The notes below the pieces were generated by a model. It did not search any database and was not told the DNA's origin. It saw only the letters and a list, made by a program, of their open reading frames with translations. From positions 62,001-126,000 of the forward strand of contig JACKKO010000002.1 in assembly GCA_024236395.1 (NCBI GenBank): DNA of 64,000 nucleotides. Reading direction: 5' to 3'. Position numbers and translations under genes: made by a program. Below, in pieces: positions 7,556 to 17,109 of this stretch. The DNA is from Hyphomicrobiales bacterium (GTDB taxonomy: Bacteria > Pseudomonadota > Alphaproteobacteria > Rickettsiales > JACKKO01). How positions within the stretch are numbered: position 1 is the first letter of the stretch; every line of letters starts with the position of its first letter.

Positions 7556-9115
7556 TTATTTCTCGAATAATGAATCCGGGTCTTTGTGGCGGTCTGTACC
7601 TTGCTCTTTCCAGAACGGGGCAATGGACGCGGCAGAAATAAAGCCTTGTGAAATAGAGCCAGCAGCAGAGATCACCCATGTCTGCATTTGCTTCATAATA
7701 AAGATAATCCCGGCAATCACCAGAATTGCAAAGAAGTTAAATGGAAGATCGGCCTCCGTTCCCTCGGTGACTGCGCGTTCTCCACCTGTATTAAAACTGA
7801 ACTGCCACCAGTACAGACCGTATTTGTCACCAAAATTCGAGGAAAGCTTTTCATAGCATACGGTTGCTTTTGCCTTGGTTCCTGTGGCAACAGCAACGAT
7901 GCCCGACAGGCTGGTTGCATTCTGAATCAACGTATCACTTTGTTCCATTACTACGCGCATATATTGATTAATCATCGCATGGAAGAACCCAATGAATACG
8001 AACAGAAGTATCGGCTGCAGCATGAAGTTAATCACCTGTTGCAACCACCCATCAAAAAGTGACCTGGTCTGGCGGAATAATGCAAACGTAAAGAAAATAG
8101 GGGCAATGGCATACAGGAAAGACCGCGCCACAAAAGAGATAATAAAGATAAACATCATGTTGAACATTACCGAGACATACATGAACATCGCAAACCCCAG
8201 AATGAGCATATAAATCCAGCCGGAGAAGCCTGCCACCAGGCAGGCAAGAAATACTTTTACCAGTTTAAAGTTCCAGATCAGACTAAAGGTATAATCCACA
8301 CTACACAGCGGACTCGGCCGATCCATACTGGAGTGACCGTATGTTAAATCCGAGGAAAGACCAAGGAAATTTAACAAAAAATTAAATGCTGCATTTACTC
8401 CACTTGCAATCGTATCCATGACAGTGCCTATTACCGGGGCACCGGCCAGCGTACGTGTCGGATCAATAAAACATGCGTCATCCCAGCGTTTTGTCGGCGA
8501 AAACGCAGTGCTGAATAACTCACTCAGACTATCCACCACCGTTTCCACCACACCGTATGCCATGCTATAGAAAAGATCCCAGTTGGTAGCAAAGGCCATA
8601 ACGAGCGTCATACGGAATACCGCCTTGAAAACACCATAGCCACTCCCCTCACCCGAATACCCAAGTGCAATCCCCAATCCCCAGAGAATGACAAATAAAG
8701 TTGCCGCGATCATAAGGATATTCTGCATTCCACCAATATTCAGTGTCAGGAAAATCAGCTTGGTAACAATCGCCATGTAATAGCGCACCACCTCGTAAGT
8801 ATAGGTTGCCACACCCATTTCCTGCCCAAGCAGCATGGGAGGGGTAATCGCGCTTAGTGAGGTGCCAGGTTCAATCCGGACTGTAAACCAGTCACTCTTA
8901 TTAGTGGGGTTCAAGTTGAAGGCATCTTCTACGTAATCGCAGTTAGCATTTGTGAGTTCATTGGGCGTGTTGCTGCCATAGCCTGTCCATTTATTTTCAC
9001 GGCGCTGCATTTCATCTGGCGGCACTGTACAAGAGGACAAAAGGCAACCCCCCACCAACAGCATTATCAGCCGCCCAAAGAACGAAAACCTATTTCTGAC
9101 CTGATTAAACACCAT
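7556..9115 (-). CDS. VirB6/TrbL family T4SS inner-membrane protein (third paralogue), lipoprotein-type N-terminus
   Basis: 519 aa. Signal sequence with lipobox LLSSC (Cys29), then a periplasmic stretch and a polytopic membrane region. The shared VirB6 core is 'YAIAPIFFTFALFRQT' then 'FDGWLQQVINFMLQP'. It is closest in sequence to the fourth paralogue; both have a lipobox and the 'INFxLQP' motif, which suggests tandem duplication. Its ATG directly follows the TAG of the previous gene. Multiple divergent virB6 copies are known from Rickettsiales, where each may contribute different surface-exposed parts. Confidence 0.87.
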   Translation of the reverse strand: MVFNQVRNRFSFFGRLIMLLVGGCLLSSCTVPPDEMQRRENKWTGYGSNTPNELTNANCDYVEDAFNLNPTNKSDWFTVRIEPGTSLSAITPPMLLGQEMGVATYTYEVVRYYMAIVTKLIFLTLNIGGMQNILMIAATLFVILWGLGIALGYSGEGSGYGVFKAVFRMTLVMAFATNWDLFYSMAYGVVETVVDSLSELFSTAFSPTKRWDDACFIDPTRTLAGAPVIGTVMDTIASGVNAAFNFLLNFLGLSSDLTYGHSSMDRPSPLCSVDYTFSLIWNFKLVKVFLACLVAGFSGWIYMLILGFAMFMYVSVMFNMMFIFIISFVARSFLYAIAPIFFTFALFRQTRSLFDGWLQQVINFMLQPILLFVFIGFFHAMINQYMRVVMEQSDTLIQNATSLSGIVAVATGTKAKATVCYEKLSSNFGDKYGLYWWQFSFNTGGERAVTEGTEADLPFNFFAILVIAGIIFIMKQMQTWVISAAGSISQGFISAASIAPFWKEQGTDRHKDPDSLFEK

Positions 9116-10831
9116 CTATTTTCGTTTTCTACTTAGCGAGGATTGTACATTCCTGACATAGCCCATAGCCGTTTTACGTAACGGCGTTGTGTATTGCCCC
9201 AGCGCAGCCACCTGACGGTTACCCACCAGATCGTGTACAATTGTTGGTAAACGACGCTGGAAGGAGAGCATGACAGTTACTAAAAAGAACCCAGCTGCCA
9301 GTGTTGCCACCACATGCAGAAGCTGTTCTTTGTCCCAATCCAGGTACGGCACATAGAAACTGCCTGACATCACACCACCGATTTCCTGAACCGGCACCAA
9401 ACCACTGCCTGTAAGTGTTGTTAAGGGATCGTAGCTATAGGGATTTTCAATACAACCTGCCTGCAACGCTATATCGTAATTCTGCATACTTGAGCCTAAT
9501 AGGCGGTCACGGCAAAGAACCTGACGATGCACCCGGTTATACATTCCCATCGCATTAGCATCTGAGCGATTTGTTGATTTTTGTAAGTCCATACTGAAAT
9601 ACTGGTCATTATGGACTTTGGAGGGGGTATCCAGCTTTTCAGGCGCACCTGCCTGGTATACTGGTGCAGAACGGTAGCCTATACCACCAATAAGCTGCAT
9701 TTGTTTTTTACTATCAGGAGCCTTTAGGGTTGCCACCGCCTCGTTGTAAATGATACGCAGTGGCTGCAGGAAACCAATCTCAATTGCATACAGCGTCATC
9801 ACCAAAAACATCACCAGCACTGCTGGCTGTAATGAGAGCGAGATAATCCAGGCCAGCCAGTTCTGGAACAGACTCTGTGTCTGCTGAAACAGGACAAAAG
9901 GAATAAATAGTGGCCCTAGTGCAAACAGGAATGTTAACCCCACCATTGAAAGTACAAACACATAGGTAATCTGAATAATGGACATAATCAGACCCATAAA
10001 TGCCCCAATAATAAAGAAAGCTACCATCACACCAATAGGACCACCGAAAAATATACCCGCTAACAGCCACAACATAACCTGTAGGCCAGTGTCCTGCGTA
10101 TTGGTAACACCAAGAATATGAAGAATTGTATAATCTAACGCATCAAATATATTGGGGCTGTAGATGTATGTCGCACCCCCAGATACCATTGTATTGTTAT
10201 TGAATATAGCTCCAGAAAGAAATGATAACGCACCGCCAAACTGACTAACAATATCACCTACATTATTTAATGAAAGTAATGCAATAGTACTCGTTGACTC
10301 CGCCCCACCAGACGTAAGGTATGCCAGCGCTCCGGCAAACAGGTTTCCCAACTCGGTACCCCCCTGTATGATGACTCCACGATATTCTACCAAGCCATCC
10401 TTGGTAGCAAAATACATCACCAGCACCATTTTTAACGCGAAGATAACGGTTTCACGCCGTATTTGGACTGCGCCAAATGCGATACGAATCGCCAGAAAGC
10501 TAAATGCCATAATCATTAGCGTCTTAACGAATCCCTGCATGGTATCCACCATGCCGGTAATATACTGATCGCTTACCGCATCGAGTATGCTTCGCATGCA
10601 TTCCATTACATTACGGCTGATCCTGTATTGCACAATGTCACACATCAATATACCGCCATCCGGCATGGTCATTACTTCAATAGACTTAACCTGTGCGGGC
10701 GGAAGACCGGCAGGCGGCGTTATCTGCGCAAAACCAGGCTGTGATATGAGCAATAGCAGTACTGCCAGCAGGGTCACAGCAACCCCATATGCTCTGCCTT
10801 TGTTCACTTTCCTGTAGAGATACTGCGTCAT
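9116..10831 (-). CDS. VirB6/TrbL family T4SS inner-membrane protein (second paralogue)
   Basis: 571 aa with a cleavable-type signal sequence ending GFA-QI near residue 36, no lipobox. Membrane helices occur near residues 90-135 and 240-350. The core is 'FALGPLFIPFVLFQQTQSLF' then 'NWLAWIISLSLQPAVL'. A last helix lies near residue 520. A soluble region of about 130 residues between the core and the last helix contains scattered cysteines and may be exposed outside the membrane. Its ATG overlaps the preceding stop (ATGA), so translation is coupled. Confidence 0.87.
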   Translation of the reverse strand: MTQYLYRKVNKGRAYGVAVTLLAVLLLLISQPGFAQITPPAGLPPAQVKSIEVMTMPDGGILMCDIVQYRISRNVMECMRSILDAVSDQYITGMVDTMQGFVKTLMIMAFSFLAIRIAFGAVQIRRETVIFALKMVLVMYFATKDGLVEYRGVIIQGGTELGNLFAGALAYLTSGGAESTSTIALLSLNNVGDIVSQFGGALSFLSGAIFNNNTMVSGGATYIYSPNIFDALDYTILHILGVTNTQDTGLQVMLWLLAGIFFGGPIGVMVAFFIIGAFMGLIMSIIQITYVFVLSMVGLTFLFALGPLFIPFVLFQQTQSLFQNWLAWIISLSLQPAVLVMFLVMTLYAIEIGFLQPLRIIYNEAVATLKAPDSKKQMQLIGGIGYRSAPVYQAGAPEKLDTPSKVHNDQYFSMDLQKSTNRSDANAMGMYNRVHRQVLCRDRLLGSSMQNYDIALQAGCIENPYSYDPLTTLTGSGLVPVQEIGGVMSGSFYVPYLDWDKEQLLHVVATLAAGFFLVTVMLSFQRRLPTIVHDLVGNRQVAALGQYTTPLRKTAMGYVRNVQSSLSRKRK

Positions 10832-12522
10832 TTACCGCTTACCATGCTGGCAACACGCTTAGCCGTATTGCTATAAATATGCGCTGCCTGAGTAATGTTT
10901 CCTACCGGGCCAAGACCTGCAAGTTTCTCGCCAAATGCCATCACGTTATGCAGGAAACCTACTGTTACCGCCAGCAGAATTGCCAGAATCGTCAGGCTCT
11001 CAATGAAACCTTTCATAAATGCTGGCAGCAAGACTTCTATTTTACTACCACCACTTTCCAGGCAATTACCGTCATCATCATAAAAAGCACATATAAATGG
11101 GGATCTGCCATCTTTTAACTCCATACACGGCAATGTCAGGGCTGACTGATCTTGTCCCTGCTGCGGCAGGATATTTTTTCCAAAAATCGCCTGTATAGGA
11201 AATAGATTCCCACTTGTTACAATTCCGGTTAATGGTAGCGTGTTATCTGTATCCTGCGTCTGCGATGTTGTTCTTACCGCCACGCATTTACCAATCGTAC
11301 CATCCTCTATCATATGCCGGAATGTACGATAGTATTTAGAGATACCGAAGCCACCGCCAATTGCCGTCGGTGTTTCCCCGGGAAATCCATGAATACCATA
11401 CTGCAGCACCTGCAGCATGAAGGCCATATACCCAAACAGCAATGCAGGAGAAATGGTGTAAGCAAACAACATTCTTAACCAGTAGTAAAACATTTCCTTG
11501 GTCACCTCAAACAACACCAGGGGAATCATAATTGGTCCAATTATTGCCAAAAACGTAATGCTAATTAACGCTATTACGTATGAAAGCATCGCCTGTAGCA
11601 TTGCACCAGCCAGCAACACAATAGACATCAGAATCAGGATGATCACTATCACCCCGACACTGGAAAAGAACATCGCTGCCCCAACTGTAAATAATATCGT
11701 GGAATCAGAGCCCGATATCTTAAATGGCGCCTGGTACATACTATCTTCAGGATTCCCTGATGCTGCTTGTTCCTCGTAAGTTTTTGTTCCACTCAGAGGA
11801 TCTGTAGTGATCGCCATCTGATTCACGGTCTCATGTGCACCAAGCATATAGGCGATAACACAATCAAATCGCTCCCAAAGATTATCAATTCCCACTACGC
11901 CTGTAGTCTTATCCCGTGCATCACACGCTGCATATCCACTACTTCCCCCAAACATATCGTTAAATGAAACCGCATTCGTGACCATATTCATCAGGCCGCT
12001 CTGTGTAGCCTTAAATACTTTATAGTATTCTGTTACACCTGTACTGGAGAAGTACAGAACGGCTGCCCCCATAATCAATGGAAGTATCATCTCACTGCGA
12101 GGTTTATCAATATCCCCGAATAGCATCCGAATCCCCAGGAATATGACATACAGCGTGATCACCATCACAATAGGAAAACGGTATATTCCTATGATATCAT
12201 CAAGCTTTTCATCTGCTACCTTGAAAAGGTAGTAATCTACGCAGTCCATAATCTTTTTCACCGGACCGCCTGATTTCAGGATAAAAAAGTAGGGACTAAA
12301 CGGGTCGTAACCCGGCTCACCAGGACGATTAACGCGTGGCTTACCATCCGGCTTGATTACATAGACACACGGCGACAATGAACCTTGCATATAGGCGTAG
12401 CCAAGGCCGAAAGTACCTAATATCGTCGGTAGATTATCTTCAATAGGGTTTTGTGACCGTGCATTATCCACAAAACCAAGCGCAAGAACCCCGGCCAGAA
12501 AGCACCAGCAAAAAATACGCAT
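10828..12522 (-). CDS. VirB6/TrbL family T4SS inner-membrane protein (first paralogue)
   Basis: 564 aa from ATG 12522, 13 nt after the virB4 stop with GAAAGTGG before it. A longer frame running into virB4 is less likely because residues after Met12522 (MRIFCWCFLAGVLALGF) look like a normal signal sequence. The core is 'IIGPIMIPLVLFEVTKEMF' then 'YWLRMLFAYTISPALL', with a C-terminal helix near residue 530. It is the most divergent of the four: it lacks the INF-LQP motif. It is the first virB6 after virB4, as in Rickettsia and Anaplasma. Confidence 0.87.
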   Translation of the reverse strand: MRIFCWCFLAGVLALGFVDNARSQNPIEDNLPTILGTFGLGYAYMQGSLSPCVYVIKPDGKPRVNRPGEPGYDPFSPYFFILKSGGPVKKIMDCVDYYLFKVADEKLDDIIGIYRFPIVMVITLYVIFLGIRMLFGDIDKPRSEMILPLIMGAAVLYFSSTGVTEYYKVFKATQSGLMNMVTNAVSFNDMFGGSSGYAACDARDKTTGVVGIDNLWERFDCVIAYMLGAHETVNQMAITTDPLSGTKTYEEQAASGNPEDSMYQAPFKISGSDSTILFTVGAAMFFSSVGVIVIILILMSIVLLAGAMLQAMLSYVIALISITFLAIIGPIMIPLVLFEVTKEMFYYWLRMLFAYTISPALLFGYMAFMLQVLQYGIHGFPGETPTAIGGGFGISKYYRTFRHMIEDGTIGKCVAVRTTSQTQDTDNTLPLTGIVTSGNLFPIQAIFGKNILPQQGQDQSALTLPCMELKDGRSPFICAFYDDDGNCLESGGSKIEVLLPAFMKGFIESLTILAILLAVTVGFLHNVMAFGEKLAGLGPVGNITQAAHIYSNTAKRVASMVSGK

Positions 12523-12535
12523 CCACTTTCTGGTA

Positions 12536-14932
12536 TTAGTCACGCATTTCCTTGATGCGTTTCTGGAATATTGGCATCCAGTCATTTGGATCATCTCCCA
12601 CCTCGGCCATCACTTCGTCCAGAATCTTCACGGTTTCCGCACGACCTGAAAGAATATTAATCACATCATCCATCCCACTCAGATCCACACGCGCTACCAC
12701 CACCTCACTCCCTTGCTTCAGCAGAAAATAGCGTGTAGACGGATCAATGGATTTGATAAGAGCAAATTCACGCTTCGATACCATGAAGGCATCGCGGTAT
12801 GCGTCCGTTGCCTTGGGATTAGCAAGGAATATTTGAGTAGCAGTTTGCTGAATGAGCGTATCACTAATTGCGCTGCTGCTGGCATCCTCCACACTTTGTG
12901 TAGCAAACACCACCATAGCGTTCAGTTTCCGCAGCACCTTCAGCCAGTCTTTAATCTTCGGTGCAAAGACTTCATTATCAATGAGCGCCCATGCTTCATC
13001 CAGCACAATCATTGTTGGCGTACCATCCAGCGACATACTGATTCGGTGGAATAGATACATCAGCACCGGGCCAAGGCTTAAACCATCCTTCAGGATCTCT
13101 CCCATTTCAAAACCAAAAATCTTCGCCTTGGAAAAATCAATTGTATCAATCTTATTATCAAACATGCTGGCATGGGATTCCTTGCCATGCCAGATTCCCA
13201 TTCGGCCAGCCAGTGTCCCAGGCCCTTCCAACCCAAGGAATGGGATAATATTAGTCAGATAGCGTTCTTCTTTTGGAAGCTTGAAATTGCCGCTTACTGC
13301 CTCATAAATCGTATCCATCCAGTCTGAATCAAAGTTTGGATCCTGCGCCTTCACCAACGTCCGCAACCACTCTGCCAAAAATCCTCGGTTTTCTGGTGTA
13401 TCGTCCAGTTGTAGCGGGTTAAAGCCAGAAACCCGCCCTGGCTCCAGAATCGTATACACACCACCGATTGCACGAATAAATAATTCTGCACCACGATCTT
13501 TATCAAAGAAGAACATCCGACAATTAAATTTCTGTGCCTGCGCACAAAGAAAGTTCATCAAAACAGTTTTACCCGCACCGGTTGGTCCGATAATCGTCGT
13601 ATGCCCCACATCCCGCACATGGAAATTGAAGAAATATGGCGTGCCAGATGTCGTATCCAGCACCGTGACCGCTGGCCCCCAGTGGTTATTATCCCGCTGC
13701 CCTACCGGGTAATTATGTAGTGAAGCAAACGATGCCAGATTAAACGTGTTGATTGTTGACTGACGCGCATTATAGGAAAAATTTGCAGGGAGTTGTGTCC
13801 AGTAAGCCGCCTGCAGGTTAATCGTCTCCCGCACCGGCACCATCCCGCTATTGATCAGCTCACCGTATGCGGCAGAGATGTTATCTTCCAACTCTTTTAG
13901 CGTATCCGTAATGCAAAGCAGGCTCAGATGATGCAGCCCGAAAGCAATGTGCCCACCCATTGCCAGGTCCATTGCATCCGTTAGCTCATTTGCCTGCGAA
14001 ACCCCACGGTCACCACCAGAAGTCATACGGCGCTGCTTGAGTGCAATTGATTGAATAGAGTCCTGTTTGTTTGCAAAAACAAACGATTGCGAAATAATAA
14101 ATTCAAATGGCATCCTAAGCAACGCATCCAGAATTCCCGCGTTAGTCTTAGGTGGGTATTCACGAATACTGACCATACCAGCAAAACGCGAAGAACCGTC
14201 ACTACCCCGCGCCTCAATGGCTCGCTTACCAAAATACAGGCGCTGCGTTGGCAAATAACGTGACACATCATCTGTCGGCACCAACACTGGCGACCAAACG
14301 CCGCAATTTACCAATTCGCCCAGAAACTCCAGCACTTCCGAAAAAGAGCCGTTTTCATCACGACGGATACCAAGCTTATGTGGCTTGTAATCCTTCAGCG
14401 AACCAATCAGACGGTTGGTTAAATCATTTAACTCGTTAGCCCCTGCAGCTAGTTCAAACTTCCACGCATCCTTATCTGCTTTGGAAGCAATGGCTTTCAG
14501 GCTATTTTCCAACGCCGCAGCGCCATGCGTATCGCGTTTATAGATAACGCTGATATACATCTCATTGCTAAAATTCACCTGATCTTCATGTTTCTCATGC
14601 CATTTCTTATCCAGGTAACGTGTAAATCCTGCAGGATATTCACCACGCAATTCTACAGGCTGCTTACGCCGAACCGTATGGAACCACAGAGCAAAATTCC
14701 CCGTCCCTACACTTTTCAGAAGATTATTCCGAACGTTCTTACGCAAATCAACGTCATCATCGTCCGCTGTTTCAAATGCGAATCCTTTTAGTTTCACTAC
14801 CTGTATAAGCTCGCGCGGTTTCGTAATAACGGTATGGCTATCCCAATGGCTGTGAAACGGAATAAAGTGCGACTCAGGATATTCCTGTTTTGCAAATAGA
14901 TGCTTTGAAGTATGGCGACGCTGTATTTTCAT
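12536..14932 (-). CDS. virB4: VirB4 T4SS ATPase
   Basis: 798 aa, normal for VirB4/CagE/TrbE. Cytoplasmic hexameric ATPase that powers pilus assembly and substrate transport. Walker A GPTGAGKT lies at about residues 447-454 and Walker B MIVLDEAW at about 640-647, followed by 'ATQSVEDASSSAISDTL', a typical downstream motif. The N-terminal ~350 residues form the domain that contacts VirB3 and the membrane components. The ATG directly follows the virB3 stop. All catalytic motifs are intact. Confidence 0.97.
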   Translation of the reverse strand: MKIQRRHTSKHLFAKQEYPESHFIPFHSHWDSHTVITKPRELIQVVKLKGFAFETADDDDVDLRKNVRNNLLKSVGTGNFALWFHTVRRKQPVELRGEYPAGFTRYLDKKWHEKHEDQVNFSNEMYISVIYKRDTHGAAALENSLKAIASKADKDAWKFELAAGANELNDLTNRLIGSLKDYKPHKLGIRRDENGSFSEVLEFLGELVNCGVWSPVLVPTDDVSRYLPTQRLYFGKRAIEARGSDGSSRFAGMVSIREYPPKTNAGILDALLRMPFEFIISQSFVFANKQDSIQSIALKQRRMTSGGDRGVSQANELTDAMDLAMGGHIAFGLHHLSLLCITDTLKELEDNISAAYGELINSGMVPVRETINLQAAYWTQLPANFSYNARQSTINTFNLASFASLHNYPVGQRDNNHWGPAVTVLDTTSGTPYFFNFHVRDVGHTTIIGPTGAGKTVLMNFLCAQAQKFNCRMFFFDKDRGAELFIRAIGGVYTILEPGRVSGFNPLQLDDTPENRGFLAEWLRTLVKAQDPNFDSDWMDTIYEAVSGNFKLPKEERYLTNIIPFLGLEGPGTLAGRMGIWHGKESHASMFDNKIDTIDFSKAKIFGFEMGEILKDGLSLGPVLMYLFHRISMSLDGTPTMIVLDEAWALIDNEVFAPKIKDWLKVLRKLNAMVVFATQSVEDASSSAISDTLIQQTATQIFLANPKATDAYRDAFMVSKREFALIKSIDPSTRYFLLKQGSEVVVARVDLSGMDDVINILSGRAETVKILDEVMAEVGDDPNDWMPIFQKRIKEMRD

Positions 14933-15238
14933 TTACTTATACAAGTCAAACGACTGGGTATTGTTATGATACTTTGTATTTTTGCATTTATTACATAAAC
15001 CAAAGCGTACTTTGTAAATATCCAGAAAACGTGGCTCCTGACGTGTCACCAACATACCTATGGCATGGGTAATTAATGCTCCCGGAATCACCAGCCCAAA
15101 TTTCCTGAAATTAATGAATATTGATATCCAGAACAGAGCCTCTAATACAAACCATGCATAGGTGACACCCACAATCATTGCCGGGCGTGTGAGCGCCAGA
15201 AAGACGGGGTCTGCTTCAAGTCTGCCAAGATCCTGCAT
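14933..15238 (-). CDS. virB3: VirB3 T4SS inner-membrane protein
   Basis: 101 aa with a hydrophobic hairpin at about residues 20-62 and the family 'DPVFLALTRPAM' near the N-terminus. VirB3 is a small inner-membrane partner of VirB4. It is the first gene of the operon; GAAGGGAG lies 7 nt before the ATG. The C-terminal 20 residues (Cys, Lys, Asn-rich) are longer than in many homologues. Confidence 0.92.
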   Translation of the reverse strand: MQDLGRLEADPVFLALTRPAMIVGVTYAWFVLEALFWISIFINFRKFGLVIPGALITHAIGMLVTRQEPRFLDIYKVRFGLCNKCKNTKYHNNTQSFDLYK

Positions 15239-15282
15239 ACGATACTCCCTTCATGAATGATCCGTAATTTTTGCTTGCTATA

Positions 15283-15314
15283 AGTATACTACAATTTGTC
15301 TAATAAATCGTTAA
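15283..15314 (-). promoter_or_regulatory. CtrA-box-type promoter of the virB3 operon
   Basis: On the minus strand: TTAA (15314-15311), 7 nt, TTAG (15303-15300), 11 nt, TATACT (15288-15283), then 44 nt to the virB3 ATG. TTAA-N7-TTAA is the CtrA recognition sequence of Alphaproteobacteria; here one half-site has one mismatch. The box covers the -35 position, as in CtrA-activated promoters. The same geometry occurs at 19778-19809 and 33951-33982. Confidence 0.6.
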
Positions 15315-15456
15315 AAATGTAACATCTTGTGCCTAACATAGGTACTTTAACGTAATTTATGGAGAAAGCGGAGCAGGAGCATTCTCAAGCCTATACTTAA
15401 CCCACTTTTTCTATAGAGCTGTGCCTGTAGTGCAAATGCGTTTTTGAATAAATTTT

Positions 15457-15981
15457 CTATGATTGTGCACGCAGGTATTCCTGCGCCAGGAGAACATAGT
15501 TGTTTTCTGAGGTTTGGATAAAGGCGGTTTCTTCGGGCGTGAGCGCCCGCATATGTTTCGCCGGGTTGCCTGCCCAGATTTCTCCAGACGGCACACGTTT
15601 ACGTGGTGTAATCACCGCACCGGCTGCCACCATCGCACCGGATTCCACCACCGCGTTATCCATCACCATGGACTGCATCCCGATGAACGCCCCATCCTGC
15701 ACTTCGCATCCATGCAGCAACGCCTGATGGCCGATCGTTACGCCGCTACCAATAACAGTTGGCGCAGTTTTACGTGTGACATGCACCACGGTACCATCCT
15801 GAATACTGGTACGGGAACCAATGCGAATGGTATTGACATCTCCACGAATCACACAGCCGAACCAGACATTCGTTTCGCTGCCGATTTCCACATCCCCGAT
15901 AACCACGGCACCGGGCGCAATAAAGGCATCATCGGCAATTTTGGGGAGTATCCCCTTATAGGGCAGGATGAGTGGTTTCAT
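15457..15981 (-). CDS. Gamma-carbonic-anhydrase-like hexapeptide-repeat protein
   Basis: 174 aa, a left-handed beta-helix of hexapeptide repeats (residues about 20-145). The three zinc-ligand histidines of the gamma-class carbonic anhydrase/YrdA/PaaY family are present: His67 in GTVVHV, and His85 and His90 in GHQALLHG. Enzyme activity in this branch is often weak or unproven. It starts 9 nt after argC in the same direction. The 218 nt between it and virB3 hold the virB promoter; I see no other gene there. Confidence 0.88.
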   Translation of the reverse strand: MKPLILPYKGILPKIADDAFIAPGAVVIGDVEIGSETNVWFGCVIRGDVNTIRIGSRTSIQDGTVVHVTRKTAPTVIGSGVTIGHQALLHGCEVQDGAFIGMQSMVMDNAVVESGAMVAAGAVITPRKRVPSGEIWAGNPAKHMRALTPEETAFIQTSENNYVLLAQEYLRAQS

Positions 15982-15990
15982 GTACCCATC

Positions 15991-17040
15991 TTACGGGAAA
16001 ACAGGCAACTGATCCAGCCCCATCGTTTCCGGAAGATCAAACAGCAGGTTCATATTCTGCACCGCCTGCCCGGACGCCCCTTTGACCAGGTTATCAATCA
16101 CTGACACGAGGATCACCCGTCCCGGTTTACGATCCGGGAACACGCCAATGGCCGCCCGGTTCGTAGTCGCCACATCGCGGGGCGTAGGCGCATAACCATC
16201 CGAATGTACCTGGACGAAGGGTTCGTGATCATAGGCAGCATGCAGCACCCTTGCAACATCTGCAACGCCTTTTCCATCCACGGTTTCCACATAAATCGTA
16301 GACAGAATGCCACGGTTAATTGGCAACACATGCGGTGTAAAGCTGATAGAAACCGGCCTCCCCGCTACCTCACTCAGCTGCTGATCCATCTCCGCCATAT
16401 GCCGGTGCTTACCTACCCCATAGGCTTTGATATTCTCATTCATTTCCGCAAACAGGTTGGCCACCTTGGCGCTCCGCCCTGCTCCGGAAATACCGGATTT
16501 TGCATCCACCGTAATACGCTCCGGATCGATCATCCCTGCCTTCAGCAAGGGCAATACCGGCAGCAACACCGACGTCGGATAGCAGCCAGGGCACGCAATC
16601 AACCGCGCCTTCCGAATGGCCTCCCGCGCATGCTCCGTCAGCCCATAGACTGCTTCTCTCTGTAGGGCCTCTGCCTTATGCGGTGTATCGTACCACTCGG
16701 CATAAAGTGCCGTATCCTTCAGCCGGAAATCCGCCGAGAGATCAATTATTTTCAGATGTTCCGGCAGGCTGGCAATTACTTCCTGCGAAGTCCCGTGCGG
16801 CAAGCAACAGAACGCCACGTCTACCGCGCTCAAATCCACCTGCTCCAGCTTTACCAGGTCTGGCAAACCCGCTGCCTTGAGATGCGGATACACTGCCCCA
16901 GCGGGTTGCCCCGCGTTACTATCGGCCACCAGCGCAACAATCTGCACCTGCGGGTGCGCATAAAGCAGCCGCACCAACTCTGCACCGGTATAACCACTGG
17001 CTCCAATCACCACCGCATTGATTTTCTTCTGTATATTCAT
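15991..17040 (-). CDS. argC: N-acetyl-gamma-glutamyl-phosphate reductase
   Basis: 349 aa. Reduces N-acetylglutamyl-5-phosphate with NADPH, third step of arginine synthesis. Rossmann motif VIGASGYTGAELVRLL near the N-terminus; catalytic cysteine in ACPGCYPTS near residue 150; 'FTPHVLPINRGILSTIY' is also characteristic. ATG 17040 is preferred over ATG 17046 because AGGGG lies 7 nt before it but only 1 nt before the other. It follows the rpsI terminator, so it has its own promoter or relies on readthrough. Confidence 0.96.
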   Translation of the reverse strand: MNIQKKINAVVIGASGYTGAELVRLLYAHPQVQIVALVADSNAGQPAGAVYPHLKAAGLPDLVKLEQVDLSAVDVAFCCLPHGTSQEVIASLPEHLKIIDLSADFRLKDTALYAEWYDTPHKAEALQREAVYGLTEHAREAIRKARLIACPGCYPTSVLLPVLPLLKAGMIDPERITVDAKSGISGAGRSAKVANLFAEMNENIKAYGVGKHRHMAEMDQQLSEVAGRPVSISFTPHVLPINRGILSTIYVETVDGKGVADVARVLHAAYDHEPFVQVHSDGYAPTPRDVATTNRAAIGVFPDRKPGRVILVSVIDNLVKGASGQAVQNMNLLFDLPETMGLDQLPVFP

Positions 17041-17058
17041 AATCATACCCCTAAAACT

Positions 17059-17086
17059 AAAAAGGCGCCCCGAAGAGCGCCTTTTT
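17059..17086 (-). terminator. Rho-independent terminator after rpsI (bidirectional form)
   Basis: AAAAAGGCGC, an 8-nt loop and GCGCCTTTTT form a perfect stem bounded by A and T runs. It lies 24 nt after the rpsI stop and 19 nt before the argC start. Confidence 0.9.
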
Positions 17087-17109
17087 GCAAAACTTCGGTC
17101 TTCGCGCTC

